This document shows, piece after piece, positions 1-8,152 of a DNA stretch of 64,000 bases; the stretch's first letter is position 1, and the number at the start of each line of letters is the position of its first letter. This DNA is from Haloplanus natans DSM 17983. GTDB lineage: Archaea; Halobacteriota; Halobacteria; Halobacteriales; Haloferacaceae. Both the position numbers and the translations under genes were made by a program. The DNA lies in the NCBI RefSeq assembly GCF_000427685.1, contig NZ_KE386573.1, positions 2,588,938 through 2,652,937 of the forward strand, given 5' to 3'. The notes below the pieces were generated by a model. It had not been told where the DNA came from and made no database searches. It saw only the letters and a list, made by a program, of their open reading frames with translations.

Positions 1-883
1 TGTTGAGCTCCTCAGTGTTCCTGCCGAAGTCAACGGAAAGCAGTTTTTCATCCTTGGGATGTGCGATGACGACGGTGACGTTGTGAGGATTCTCCTCGTA
101 CCTTCTGTCGTACTGCATCAGGAACCGGTCGACGTAGTCATCTGAGGGTGTGTTGAGCCCGTCGTACTTGTTGATCTGACCGCTGACCGGGATCAGTTGA
201 GGATCATCACCGCTGTACACGTTTTGGCTCTCCCAGACCACTTCTGCAGGCTTCCCTGATTCGTTGTAGATCAGGTCGTAGTTGACGATCAAGTGTTCAT
301 AGTGGCTTCTGACATCGATATCCCACTCAACACTGTATTCCTTGCCAGAACTGGTAGTCCCTGTATCGTTGAATGAGAAAGTGAAGACTCTACTCTCGTT
401 TTCAGAGTCTATTGATGCCCTGGCCTGCTGATATGCATCAAAATAGGTTTGAGGGTAACTGGAGTTCTGACAGCCACCGTAGTATTCCCCACCGCAGTTA
501 CCCAGAAGTCTTGCAACCGCTCTCGTGGGATAAACAGAGTCCTGCCAGGTATACGTTTCACTCCAGGAAGGGTTCTCGAATTGGTATCCGACGTTTAGAA
601 TCGCTTCTTCACTGATGATATCACCCTGGTCGTTGTAGCCATCCCAGGTCGTCAACTGGTACTGTTTCTGCCCGACGTTCTTATGCAGCTGATCGGGAAC
701 GAAAACCTGCGTAGGCGAAAGAGTCTGATTCATATAGGAAGTCTCGAACCGGATGTCACTATCTGTAAAGTGAGGTTTCACGTTCTCAAAATCAAGGCCT
801 GCTACGTTGACTTCGGCTGCTAACGCCGACGTTGTGAGAAACAAAGCTGCTGCTAACAGAAGCAAGGCCTTCCGATCAGACAT
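1..883 (-). CDS. Secreted protein of unknown function, C-terminus cut by window edge
   Basis: The reading frame runs from an ATG at 883 off the left edge, giving 294 codons. The N-terminus has a signal peptide (MSDRKA, a hydrophobic run, then a likely cut after ALAA at about residue 24). The rest is soluble, rich in Tyr, Trp, Asn and acidic residues, with NxS/T sites and one close Cys pair near residue 130 (GNCGG...GGCQN). I recognise no family. A TATA-like ATTTAAATA-type box lies about 20 bases upstream of the ATG, so the mRNA is probably leaderless. It is the first visible member of the minus-strand envelope module that includes the candidate fusexin, so an extracellular or surface role is likely by context only. 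Confidence 0.7.
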   Translation of the reverse strand, partial: MSDRKALLLLAAALFLTTSALAAEVNVAGLDFENVKPHFTDSDIRFETSYMNQTLSPTQVFVPDQLHKNVGQKQYQLTTWDGYNDQGDIISEEAILNVGYQFENPSWSETYTWQDSVYPTRAVARLLGNCGGEYYGGCQNSSYPQTYFDAYQQARASIDSENESRVFTFSFNDTGTTSSGKEYSVEWDIDVRSHYEHLIVNYDLIYNESGKPAEVVWESQNVYSGDDPQLIPVSGQINKYDGLNTPSDDYVDRFLMQYDRRYEENPHNVTVVIAHPKDEKLLSVDFGRNTEELN

Positions 884-902
884 ATAAAAAATAGGTGCAA
901 CG

Positions 903-912
903 TTATTTAAAA
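903..912 (-). promoter_or_regulatory. TATA box of the left-edge secreted gene
   Basis: The minus strand reads TTTTTTAAATAA here, about 20-25 bases upstream of the ATG at 883, the usual geometry for a leaderless archaeal promoter. Confidence 0.4.
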
Positions 913-1005
913 AAGTGCATTCGATAGAGATCGATCACCGCCACCCCTCAGAATACCTCATCTACCACACATCCTTTTCATCACCACGCTCAAAACAGCC
1001 GTTAT

Positions 1006-1587
1006 ATGACAATCACTGGCGGCATCCTGTTCCGCGAAGAACCCTACACAGGACTCGACGAGCTCAAAGAGGAGCGGATGGACAAGATCAGCAGCACCCA
1101 CCAGAACTCTGCCATCGACGAGATCCCGGAGATCGAGGAAGACGAGTTCGTGGAAGGGACGATGAACGCTGTCGGCCTGAACATTCCCTCCTTCGACTAC
1201 GACAAACTACGGAAAGAGGAACGCGGCTCACCGGGCAACGAAAGTCTGCGGGTCAAGCTATTGGTCAGCGGGAACGTCGACCTTCTTGAATACCCTCCTG
1301 AGACCGGTTACCCGGAAGTCGAAGTGGGTGATGTGAACGGGAACTGGCTGGAATGGTGGGTCTCTATCGAAGGAAAGAGCGGGGACGAGGTAAGCCAGGA
1401 GATCGAGGAGAAACTCGAAGACCTGCAGGAAGGCCTTGGCGCTCTCCGACCCAGATTAGAAGAGGTGAACGAAGAGCTTCGGGAACAGGCGAGAGAAGAG
1501 TATCAGACCCGGATGGAGAAAACCGAGAAGCATTCTGAGACGATTCAGAACATCGATGTCACTACTCCGGACGAGAAAGAGGATTAG
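1006..1587 (+). CDS. Acidic coiled-coil protein, unknown function
   Basis: A 193-residue, strongly acidic soluble protein diverging from the secreted gene at the left edge. Residues 1-110 look globular. Residues about 125-175 are Glu/Arg-rich with heptad-like leucines (EEKLEDLQEGL, EEVNEELREQ) and should form a coiled coil. There is no signal peptide, transmembrane segment or catalytic motif that I recognise. It is convergent with the glycosyltransferase gene that follows. The ATG at 1006 is chosen because no good upstream start exists and the acidic composition runs from there; an internal ATG at 1078 is possible. Confidence 0.6.
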   Translation: MTITGGILFREEPYTGLDELKEERMDKISSTHQNSAIDEIPEIEEDEFVEGTMNAVGLNIPSFDYDKLRKEERGSPGNESLRVKLLVSGNVDLLEYPPETGYPEVEVGDVNGNWLEWWVSIEGKSGDEVSQEIEEKLEDLQEGLGALRPRLEEVNEELREQAREEYQTRMEKTEKHSETIQNIDVTTPDEKED

Positions 1588-1626
1588 CAAAGCCTTCTCG
1601 AAAAGGGAAGAAGATAGAAGCCGGGT

Positions 1627-3222
1627 TTAGACCCTGGCGAGTTGGATTCCGGACAGCCCGGCTAACCCGGCGAGACCTGCTGCCGCCAAGATTTCTCCGT
1701 AACCCAGCATCGACAAGCCAGTTCCTACGATACCAGTCATCAGGAATGCCGCTGGCATCCACGCCAACATCCGGACCACGCGAGAGCTCTCTGAGTCATG
1801 GTTCCACAGAATCAAACCAGGTGCCAAGAGGAACGCGGATCCGACCGCCAGCAACGGCAAGTCGTACAGCAGGCCTACCACCGAGACGAAGACACCCGAC
1901 AGAAGCGTGAACGGCATCGCCCGGACCTGATGAGAGACGTGGACTCCATTCTCCTGCTTCGGAGTCGTATGGAAGAACGCATCATCGCCTCGGACTATCT
2001 CCACGATCTTCTTCACGGCAGTAGGAGCCAAGCTGCAGTATACCGCTGTACTGACGGCTAAGAACTTCGCCAACTGCAACGGTTTGTCCCTCATATCGAT
2101 GAGGAACGAGAGGACAGGACTGACCAGGGTCGCCAACGTCATCGCGTAGAACCCGGCACTGAACTCGAGGTCCAAGCCGAGGCCGAATACGGCTGTCACA
2201 CCGAGAATATACGAGAGGAACAACGTGGACAACGGCAGATTCAACACCGGGAAGGCTACATCCAGTTTCTCAGTGACCGAGGCCTTGCTCTTCAGGAAAC
2301 GAGGCAGTTCCTCGACGATGTACTCTGTCGTCCCAGCGCTCCACTTGATGTGCCGCTTCCACATCGCATAGTAATCCTCCGGGAAGTCCTCGCCACAGAC
2401 GACATCGTCAGCAAACACTCCCTTGTATCCGTGTTCACGGATCCGGGTAGCAAACGCCAAGTCCTCAGACACCATCTCAGGGAAACCATCGATCTCTTCC
2501 CAGGCACTTCGTCGGAAAACGGTGCCGTGGCCGAGAAACATAACGAAGCCGTACCTGTTCCGCTGAGGCATATACCGGTCCCAGTGAATATCGATGCCTT
2601 TGCCGAGCAGCTGTGCGAACCGTGATTCCTGCTTGTTAGTGTCGTGGTTGGCTTGGACGAATCCTACATCAGGAGCGGAGAAGTAGCGGAGGATCTCTGA
2701 GAGAAACGTGTCTGGGAGTCTTTCGTCGCTGTCGACGACCGCGAAGTACTCGGCGTCGATATGTTCGACGGCGTGGTTCAACGCACCGGCTTTGAATCCT
2801 TCCCTGTTCTCTCTGCGGATAACCTCCACGTCACTGTACTGCTGGGCGAACTCGTCGACCTTGTCCCGAAACTCTTCCTCAGTGCTGTCGTCCAGGATGT
2901 ACAGAGGAGCGTCGAAGCCTTGCTGGATGCAGTCTCTCGCGGTGTCGACGTCGAAATCGTTGAACGTCGGAAGCAGGATCGCAGCATCCAATCTCTCCAC
3001 TTGTTTCGTGTCGAGTTTCTCTGGTGTGGTCCGTGGAAGGTAACCGAAGATCTGGACCACGATGTTGTAGATACCGTACAGCCAGAAAACCGAAATCGAT
3101 GCGAGCAGGAATCCGACAACAACCTTCCCCAGAAATCCGTTGATCGAACCGACAATCTGCAGTGCTTCACCACCGAAGAAAAGTATTGAACCAAGCCACG
3201 TAGAAAGAATCGTGGCGTACAT
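1627..3222 (-). CDS. Membrane-bound family 2 glycosyltransferase (cellulose-synthase-like)
   Basis: About 531 residues. Two N-terminal membrane helices (residues about 1-60) are followed by a GT-A catalytic domain and four to five C-terminal helices, the usual layout of processive GT2 enzymes. Visible motifs: LDDS near residue 112, the metal-binding type VVDSDERLP near 163, EDLAFATRIREHG near 250 (the ED acid/base motif), and a KRHIKW variant of the Q/RxxRW motif near 290. It should transfer a sugar from a nucleotide or lipid donor at the cytoplasmic face, either extending a polysaccharide or glycosylating envelope proteins. The nearby surface proteins are rich in N-glycosylation sequons, so they are possible targets. 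An ATG at 3222 is preferred over GTG 3225. Confidence 0.85.
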   Translation of the reverse strand: MYATILSTWLGSILFFGGEALQIVGSINGFLGKVVVGFLLASISVFWLYGIYNIVVQIFGYLPRTTPEKLDTKQVERLDAAILLPTFNDFDVDTARDCIQQGFDAPLYILDDSTEEEFRDKVDEFAQQYSDVEVIRRENREGFKAGALNHAVEHIDAEYFAVVDSDERLPDTFLSEILRYFSAPDVGFVQANHDTNKQESRFAQLLGKGIDIHWDRYMPQRNRYGFVMFLGHGTVFRRSAWEEIDGFPEMVSEDLAFATRIREHGYKGVFADDVVCGEDFPEDYYAMWKRHIKWSAGTTEYIVEELPRFLKSKASVTEKLDVAFPVLNLPLSTLFLSYILGVTAVFGLGLDLEFSAGFYAMTLATLVSPVLSFLIDMRDKPLQLAKFLAVSTAVYCSLAPTAVKKIVEIVRGDDAFFHTTPKQENGVHVSHQVRAMPFTLLSGVFVSVVGLLYDLPLLAVGSAFLLAPGLILWNHDSESSRVVRMLAWMPAAFLMTGIVGTGLSMLGYGEILAAAGLAGLAGLSGIQLARV

Positions 3223-3252
3223 CACCGGGCTTTTCGCCTGACTGATGACGTA

Positions 3253-3416
3253 TCAAGCCCTGTCAGTTCTGAAGTCGTTGTAACCGGTTTTAGAAGGGTG
3301 TAGCTGTAGGTCGAGAAGTGAATTAGTTGCTCTCATATGTAATCCCTCTCAGCGAGTGATGCGTCTACCTGAGTAATCCATAACAACACAATTGCCGAAA
3401 GAAGTTTTTAAAATCT
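3253..3416 (-). promoter_or_regulatory. Promoter and long leader of the glycosyltransferase, with mini-ORFs
   Basis: A TATA-like TTTTAAAAA lies at 3405-3413 on the minus strand. About 28 bases downstream an ATG at 3381 opens a 10-codon leaderless mini-ORF, and an ATG at 3336 opens a 27-codon ORF ending at 3253. The glycosyltransferase starts about 160 bases past the expected transcript start, a long leader for an archaeal gene. The mini-ORFs could be chance or could couple translation. Confidence 0.3.
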
Positions 3417-3432
3417 GAGGTATCTGGTCGGG

Positions 3433-4032
3433 TCAGCCCGCTTTTCTGATTCCGACTTCTACAGGCTCAAATTCGTGGCCATCAGGCGTCTGAACGACTT
3501 TCCAGCAGTTCAGGCCTCCAACCTCTCCCTCAAGCTGCACGATCTGATCATACATGATGCAGGTCCATCTGATATCTGACTCAAGAGAGCGATCCTCTTC
3601 AGAAAGCCTCTGACTGAAATCCGGCTGTGTATGGGTGAAGCCGTCGAACTCTGTAGGAGAGAAGAGAGTTGAACAGCTACCGGCGACAGCATCGTGCTCC
3701 GACTTCGAGATCTCGTCGACAAGACGTAGCCGAGTCACGACTTTGTCCTCCACCTTCATACAGAAAAGACGCTCATCCGCAGCGTTGTAACCGATACTTG
3801 CCGCTCCTACATCGTTAAGCTCCTCAACCTCCTCAACGGGGAAGGTCAGGACCGGGGCCTGGCCGTCATCAAATGCGTCGAGGCCTTCACGCATCACGAA
3901 CCGGGCCTGAGCATCGAAATTAGAGTGAGTGTACATCGTGTAGAGAAAGCCTCCGGATACGAGTAGAGCTGCGAATCCGAGGTATATCCAGTCCTCTAAT
4001 GTGATTTCAAGCAGCTTTGCGATTAGAGACAT
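3433..4032 (-). CDS. Membrane-anchored JAMM/MPN-like domain protein, probably altered metal site
   Basis: A 199-residue protein with one N-terminal membrane helix (residues about 14-34) and a soluble C-terminal domain. Residues about 130-145 read FTHTQPDFSQRLSEED, which aligns position by position with the JAB/JAMM signature H-x-H-P-x6-S-x2-D, except that the second His is Gln. JAMM proteins are zinc isopeptidases or peptidases, and loss of one zinc ligand suggests a binding-only or altered role. The topology places the domain outside the cytoplasm or at the membrane face, depending on orientation. It lies between the glycosyltransferase and the major surface protein gene. The domain call rests on one motif. 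Confidence 0.55.
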   Translation of the reverse strand: MSLIAKLLEITLEDWIYLGFAALLVSGGFLYTMYTHSNFDAQARFVMREGLDAFDDGQAPVLTFPVEEVEELNDVGAASIGYNAADERLFCMKVEDKVVTRLRLVDEISKSEHDAVAGSCSTLFSPTEFDGFTHTQPDFSQRLSEEDRSLESDIRWTCIMYDQIVQLEGEVGGLNCWKVVQTPDGHEFEPVEVGIRKAG

Positions 4033-4080
4033 ACAGAAATTTCTCGACCTCTCGTACAGGTGAGAATGTGAATCTACTAT

Positions 4081-4112
4081 TTAAGAAAGAAAGGGAAAAA
4101 GGAAGGGAAGTT
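4081..4112 (-). terminator. Pyrimidine-rich terminator downstream of the surface protein gene
   Basis: On the minus strand the bases just past the stop at 4144 become T/C-rich, with runs such as CCTTTTTCCC and CTTTCTTTCTT, typical of archaeal T-tract termination. The next gene's promoter-like TTAAATAG overlaps the end of it. Confidence 0.4.
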
Positions 4113-4143
4113 GTTGGTGGCGGTGTCAGAGACGGTCACCCAT

Positions 4144-5076
4144 TTAGTTGAGCGTGATGCTCGAAGTGACCATCGGTACACCGGTGTCCTGAGCAGGTGT
4201 TGCTGCGTTCTCGACGCCCCACTTGACCTGGTTGCCTTCGATGTATGGAGCTGAGTCGAGGACTGCGAACTCAAGAGGTTCGCCGGAAGTTCCGCTGCTG
4301 CCTGCCTTGACGACGATGCTTCCTGACCTCTCTTTCTCGTAGGCTGTGAGCAGTGGTTCCTTGTCTTTTGTCGCTGGGTATACTGCGTAGGCCTTGTCGA
4401 ATCTGTCAGGTGCAGAGCTTGGCATCGCTATCTTCTCAGCGTTAGGCATGGAGACCTTGCTCAGATTGGAGTTGGATGCCTTGTTGACGAGGACAACCTT
4501 CGGGTTGTACGCCCTCTTGTTGACATTGACGCCAACCTGCAGTCCGTCGAGAGTTACTCTCTCATCAGCAGACAGATCTACGGATGAAACGGTGTTCCCG
4601 TTCGGTCCGAAGAACTTGACTGCGATGTTGGATGTGGATACACCTTTCCAGACCTTGATGTTGATGAGCTCGCTGACTTGGTCAACGAACTTCTCCTTCG
4701 TGATTCCGTAGTCGTAGGTGCTGCCGAAGGCAGTTACTTTTGCACTGGTTCCTGTTACGAACTCTTTGTAGTTCGCTCTACTGTCTGCGCCTGCGGATGC
4801 ACTTCCTAGATCGTACGTTTTGCTGTCACCGATCCTCCAGGCATGGACTGTAGTTGCTACTTGTGCGTTCGAGTCCGAGGTCTGGGAAAAGGCTGCGATG
4901 GAGACTGTTGCTGATTCGCCAGTTGCCACGTTAGAACCTGGGTTTGACCCGTTGTTCGCTGGGTCTGGGTTCGCTGAGCTCATGTACGGCAGGTTGCCTG
5001 TGGCACCTCCAACAATTAGCGCTCCGAGAACGAATGCTCCGAGGATTCCTCCGATAAGCTGTTTTCCAGTAGCCAT
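4144..5076 (-). CDS. Candidate major surface/structural protein with N-terminal membrane anchor
   Basis: 310 residues. A short basic N-terminus and one hydrophobic segment (residues about 7-27, LIGGILGAFVLGALIVGG) precede a Ser/Thr/Asn/Ala-rich extracellular domain predicted to be mostly beta. There is no lipobox and no class III prepilin site that I can see. The gene has by far the best ribosome-binding site in the region (GGAGGTGA, nine bases before the ATG) and a T-rich terminator, so it is probably expressed at high level, as a pilin, spike or coat-like protein would be. It lies directly downstream of a small acidic gene and near the candidate fusexin. The function is inferred from architecture only. 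Confidence 0.6.
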   Translation of the reverse strand: MATGKQLIGGILGAFVLGALIVGGATGNLPYMSSANPDPANNGSNPGSNVATGESATVSIAAFSQTSDSNAQVATTVHAWRIGDSKTYDLGSASAGADSRANYKEFVTGTSAKVTAFGSTYDYGITKEKFVDQVSELINIKVWKGVSTSNIAVKFFGPNGNTVSSVDLSADERVTLDGLQVGVNVNKRAYNPKVVLVNKASNSNLSKVSMPNAEKIAMPSSAPDRFDKAYAVYPATKDKEPLLTAYEKERSGSIVVKAGSSGTSGEPLEFAVLDSAPYIEGNQVKWGVENAATPAQDTGVPMVTSSITLN

Positions 5077-5085
5077 ATTAATTTG

Positions 5086-5093
5086 TCACCTCC
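5086..5093 (-). promoter_or_regulatory. Perfect Shine-Dalgarno of the surface protein gene
   Basis: The minus strand reads GGAGGTGA, fully complementary to the archaeal 16S rRNA 3' end, nine bases before the ATG at 5076. It fixes that start. Confidence 0.8.
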
Positions 5094-5105
5094 TGCGGTG
5101 TAGGG

Positions 5106-5357
5106 TCAGACAGAGACTGGATCAGCTGGAGAACTGGCTTCCGACCCAAATAATTCAGAAGTGCTATCGGAGTCGCCGCTACCAGGCGTATGTGGTTCAC
5201 TCCGGTTCTCAAGTGGCTGGCTCCAAGCCATCGAACCAGAGCGTTCGTGATACTGGCCCTGTGACAGATCCGAGTAGCTGAGGTCGAAACCTTCTCCAAG
5301 CAGATCCCGTACTGGTTCTCTGCCTGCCTTTAACGGATTTTGATAAAAACGACACAT
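5106..5357 (-). CDS. Small acidic protein, unknown function
   Basis: 83 residues, Ser/Gly/Glu/Asp-rich, of halophile-like composition, with no hydrophobic segment. The ATG at 5357 lies about 27 bases downstream of a TATA-like element, fitting a leaderless transcript. The stop is 12 bases before the Shine-Dalgarno of the surface protein gene, so the two probably form one operon. An overlapping frame (5078-5299) is less convincing because it has many basic and hydrophobic residues. No family recognised. Confidence 0.45.
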   Translation of the reverse strand: MCRFYQNPLKAGREPVRDLLGEGFDLSYSDLSQGQYHERSGSMAWSQPLENRSEPHTPGSGDSDSTSELFGSEASSPADPVSV

Positions 5358-5382
5358 CCTATCAACGAATTTGGATTTACTG

Positions 5383-5391
5383 CTTAAAAAA
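5383..5391 (-). promoter_or_regulatory. TATA box of the small acidic/surface protein operon
   Basis: The minus strand reads TTTTTTAAG, about 27 bases before the ATG at 5357. Confidence 0.45.
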
Positions 5392-5410
5392 GAACGGTGG
5401 GAGAAAATCC

Positions 5411-7372
5411 TTAGAGGTTGATTTCAGGAGCACTCGCACTGAGATACAGATAACCCATCACAACCAAGCCCAGTACCGTGACCAAGAGGCCTAACGGATC
5501 TGTGACCAATTGATAGACCGCTGTTGCGATCATTCCTCCACCGAGAAGGCCTATCACCAGTCTAACGTGGGAATCCTTTACCGGGATGAACTCTGTCGCA
5601 AGTCCGTCTACAATTTTACCGAGCTTGACACCGACCAAGGCGAACCCGCCGAGGAACGCGATGAACGTTACAAACACCTGCAACCAGTTCAACGCATTCG
5701 CGTCACCGCTCCAGATATTCTCGAAAGCATTCAGAGGATTACTCAGTTGAGTACCGGTGATTGGGAGAGTGAACCGTTTACCGAACAGGCCTCCACCAGA
5801 TCCACCACCGGTACCTTCCTCCCTACAATCGTATTGGATATCGTTGTTGACGAAAACCGCCTTCAACTCTCCCGTACACGTATCCTGCTTCTGAATCTTG
5901 AGACCGTCAGGACAACTGTAGATGACGTCGTTCCCGTTCTTCTGCTTCACAATCTCCTTGCCCTGAGTACATTCAGACTGTTGCGTAGCCTCCACCGAGA
6001 CACTGGTCGAAACCTCTCGACCACTCCCCGTATCCTCTACAGTGATACTGCATCGACCTGTATACGAGGCCTGCTGCATACTCGTCGAAGTGAACGTAAC
6101 CCGGAAACTGTAGGACGCAGTCTCACCGGGAGCAACCCTTTTCGTATTCTGAAGAGCATCCGCCTGGAAGTACTGACTACAGCTGCCAGCACGGGCTGAG
6201 AAACTGCCTTCCGCCCCGCCCACGTTCTTCACGTCGACAGAGATCCTGCCGCTACTGAGCTCACCGAAACTGGCACCACTCGATGAAACAATCTTCGGCT
6301 TCCCAACCGGCTTCGAGACAGTGATGTACCCGTTCTCACCGGCATCAACATAGACATTGAACTCTGGGTAAGCCAATCGACTATCCATATCGGCCTTCAA
6401 TGCTCCACTCTGGAAGCTGGAATCCAAGACCTCAGCATTCGCCAACGGAGACTCACTGTACCTCTTCTGAGCGTTCTCGGCCTTTCCGTTCAACAGGCCT
6501 TCAATATAGCTTTCAGAATAGTCTCCGGACTTCCACTTATCGAGAAGCCTGTTCCCGTCGTTCTTGATGTAGTTCCAGTAGTTATCGTACCGTTGCTCAC
6601 TGATCACTCTCCAACCGCCCTCATAGTTGTTACCGTGGATGGCAAGTTCATCGTCGACAAGCGGAGGATTCTGACCTGTATCCAAGTTACCCTGCCATTT
6701 CACCTTGGCATACCGGCCAAGATTGGAGACAACACCTGATCCACCATCCCCATTTGTTATTATAGCAGTCTGCGGATTCTTATCGCCTGCTTGCAGCCTC
6801 CACTCGGTTCTGAAGATTTCATCCGGGGAGCCGATATCAGCTACATCTCCGTAGTACCCGTTCTTCCGCAGGCAGAAGGCCTGGTAATTGTAACTTCCTG
6901 TCCAGTAATCGTACCAGCTCTTGGCAGCGGCCTCGACCTTACTGGTTCTATCTCCGATCGCTACTCCGCCCTCAGTGAAGTCAGCACAGTTTGAGGTAAC
7001 CCAGTTCCATAGCTGGTCTTTCGTATCGAATGTCTTCTTCATCCCCTCCCAGCCGTAGATCTTCTTCAAACCGGTCTCCTGGAGCGGGTAGCGAGCGTAG
7101 GTGTTCTGGTGAGAAACACTCAAAGTCAAGTCTTCTTCCGCAGTAGCTCCGGTCTTGCTCTCAATCTCACTGGCACCGAGATGGACGTTAATCTTGTCAG
7201 TCGCAAAGTTCGAGACATAACCAGCCTGAAGAACTTCTCCGTCGAAGAACTCGCTGTTGCTCTTATACGAGACAGTATCCACCGAAGTAGTATCTGCTGC
7301 CGCAAATGCAGTGAACATGAGAAGGAAGAATGCCGCTACTGAGGCCTTCCAACAATTACCCACTCGTTTCAC
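5411..7372 (-). CDS. fsx1: Candidate archaeal fusexin (Fsx1), HAP2/GCS1-like membrane fusion protein
   Basis: 653 residues from GTG 7372 (GTG 7363, just after AGGTGA, is equally possible). The signal peptide covers residues 1-26 (FAAA-DT). The ectodomain of about 535 residues is beta-rich with Cys at 129, 167, 398 and 441. Residues about 152-180 are aromatic- and Gly-rich (WYDYWTGSYNYQAFCL), a plausible fusion-loop region. Residues about 360-462 look like an Ig-type domain III. A compact four-Cys module follows (468, 487, 499, 516), then a Gly-rich linker and three C-terminal membrane helices (about 563-585, 603-622, 625-645). This order (beta ectodomain, Ig-like domain III, Cys-rich domain IV, several C-terminal helices) is that described for Fsx1, reported from haloarchaeal integrated elements with integrase and type IV secretion genes. 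The known family drives cell-cell fusion. Fusion activity here is inference; an unrelated surface adhesin with a pore-like tail is the main alternative. Confidence 0.72.
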   Translation of the reverse strand: MKRVGNCWKASVAAFFLLMFTAFAAADTTSVDTVSYKSNSEFFDGEVLQAGYVSNFATDKINVHLGASEIESKTGATAEEDLTLSVSHQNTYARYPLQETGLKKIYGWEGMKKTFDTKDQLWNWVTSNCADFTEGGVAIGDRTSKVEAAAKSWYDYWTGSYNYQAFCLRKNGYYGDVADIGSPDEIFRTEWRLQAGDKNPQTAIITNGDGGSGVVSNLGRYAKVKWQGNLDTGQNPPLVDDELAIHGNNYEGGWRVISEQRYDNYWNYIKNDGNRLLDKWKSGDYSESYIEGLLNGKAENAQKRYSESPLANAEVLDSSFQSGALKADMDSRLAYPEFNVYVDAGENGYITVSKPVGKPKIVSSSGASFGELSSGRISVDVKNVGGAEGSFSARAGSCSQYFQADALQNTKRVAPGETASYSFRVTFTSTSMQQASYTGRCSITVEDTGSGREVSTSVSVEATQQSECTQGKEIVKQKNGNDVIYSCPDGLKIQKQDTCTGELKAVFVNNDIQYDCREEGTGGGSGGGLFGKRFTLPITGTQLSNPLNAFENIWSGDANALNWLQVFVTFIAFLGGFALVGVKLGKIVDGLATEFIPVKDSHVRLVIGLLGGGMIATAVYQLVTDPLGLLVTVLGLVVMGYLYLSASAPEINL

Positions 7373-7652
7373 CTATGCAGTTGGCCTCCTGGTACAGAGT
7401 ACCGTTGATAATTTTGAACGTGACGTTGGAAGGAATTGAGACACCTCTCTCAGAGGCGTAGTTCCGGAGATCTTGTTCGGAGTCGAATGTCTGGTTATTT
7501 GGCTGGACCTTATGCCAGCATCCATCTCCTGTACTAACTGAACTCAGTGGACCGAGATTTAGGGCAGAAGCGATTGCTAACGCTGCAATCAACAGGAATG
7601 CTGCTCCTGCGAATACGTTGAGTGCTGTCGATCCTTTTCGTCTACTATTAAT
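7356..7652 (-). CDS. Small membrane-anchored extracellular protein, non-canonical start
   Basis: The first TTG (7592) gives 78 residues that begin inside a hydrophobic stretch. In frame upstream lie a basic segment (SRRKGS) and the rest of the hydrophobic segment, making a proper signal anchor, back to a TAA at 7656-7658. No ATG, GTG or TTG lies in that extension. An ATT at 7652, five bases after GGTGAT, is the best start, giving 98 residues. The exported part (about 50 residues) has two Cys and two NxT sequons. The gene overlaps the fusexin start by 17 bases, so the two are probably translationally coupled, and this small protein could be a fusexin partner or chaperone. Confidence 0.6.
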   Translation of the reverse strand: MNSRRKGSTALNVFAGAAFLLIAALAIASALNLGPLSSVSTGDGCWHKVQPNNQTFDSEQDLRNYASERGVSIPSNVTFKIINGTLYQEANCIGETSG

Positions 7653-7658
7653 TTGTTA

Positions 7659-7952
7659 TCACCCTGCTTTGATGTCAATCATTTTCTTGACCGCTACTAA
7701 ACCGAATCCGACAAAGATACCGTTCGTTATCGCTGCGAACAGCCGCTCAAAGCCTGTGCTTGGACTTGGAACTGCGAAAAAGTAGAATCCGGATGCAGTC
7801 AAGACCAATGCACCTGTAACGTACAGACTCGGAATGAATGGTACTCGAGTCGGGACGCGGTCGATGCTCAACAGTGCTGCTACTACAAATGAAGCTGTCA
7901 CCATTAACTCTGGATGCTGGAAAGCCAACTGTATGATCGTGTCGAGTACCAC
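7659..7952 (-). CDS. Small three-helix membrane protein
   Basis: 97 residues with hydrophobic segments at about 13-30, 41-61 and 70-90, separated by short loops. It starts with GTG 7952, one base after the stop of the zinc-ribbon gene upstream, and its own TGA forms part of the GGTGAT Shine-Dalgarno of the next gene. The compact spacing marks one operon leading into the candidate fusexin gene. No family recognised. It could be a holin-like, pilin-assembly or fusexin accessory protein, which the sequence does not decide. Confidence 0.6.
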   Translation of the reverse strand: MVLDTIIQLAFQHPELMVTASFVVAALLSIDRVPTRVPFIPSLYVTGALVLTASGFYFFAVPSPSTGFERLFAAITNGIFVGFGLVAVKKMIDIKAG

Positions 7953-7953
7953 T

Positions 7954-8121
7954 TCAGTCGTTCACCGGCCACGAGTCTATGACTGAGGTTTCTTCGCTGC
8001 CGCAGCCGTCCTCACGGCTTTTGTAGTGACGGTTCGGTGCGGAGCGATCCTCCTTTGCATCTGTTCTGTATGTTTCTCCGCAGCCTCTACACTGCACCAG
8101 GCATCGATACTTCTCAGCCAT
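7954..8121 (-). CDS. 55-residue zinc-ribbon-like protein
   Basis: The ATG at 8121 lies about 30 bases downstream of a TATA box, so the gene is leaderless and first in its operon. The protein starts MAEKYRCLVQCRGCGETY and has Cys at 7, 11, 14 and 40 plus His 32, enough for one zinc site. There is no hydrophobic segment. It ends in TGA at 7954-7956, one base before the GTG of the three-helix membrane protein. Small Cys-rich proteins of this kind are common in haloarchaea and their viruses, and the role is unknown. Confidence 0.6.
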   Translation of the reverse strand: MAEKYRCLVQCRGCGETYRTDAKEDRSAPNRHYKSREDGCGSEETSVIDSWPVND

Positions 8122-8152
8122 TTTATCTATATTAGAAATGATCGAATACTAC

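Noticed and set aside
5078-5299. 73-codon ORF overlapping the small acidic gene
   Set aside because: No promoter spacing fits it, and its composition is unlike halophilic proteins; the 5106-5357 frame has a leaderless promoter.
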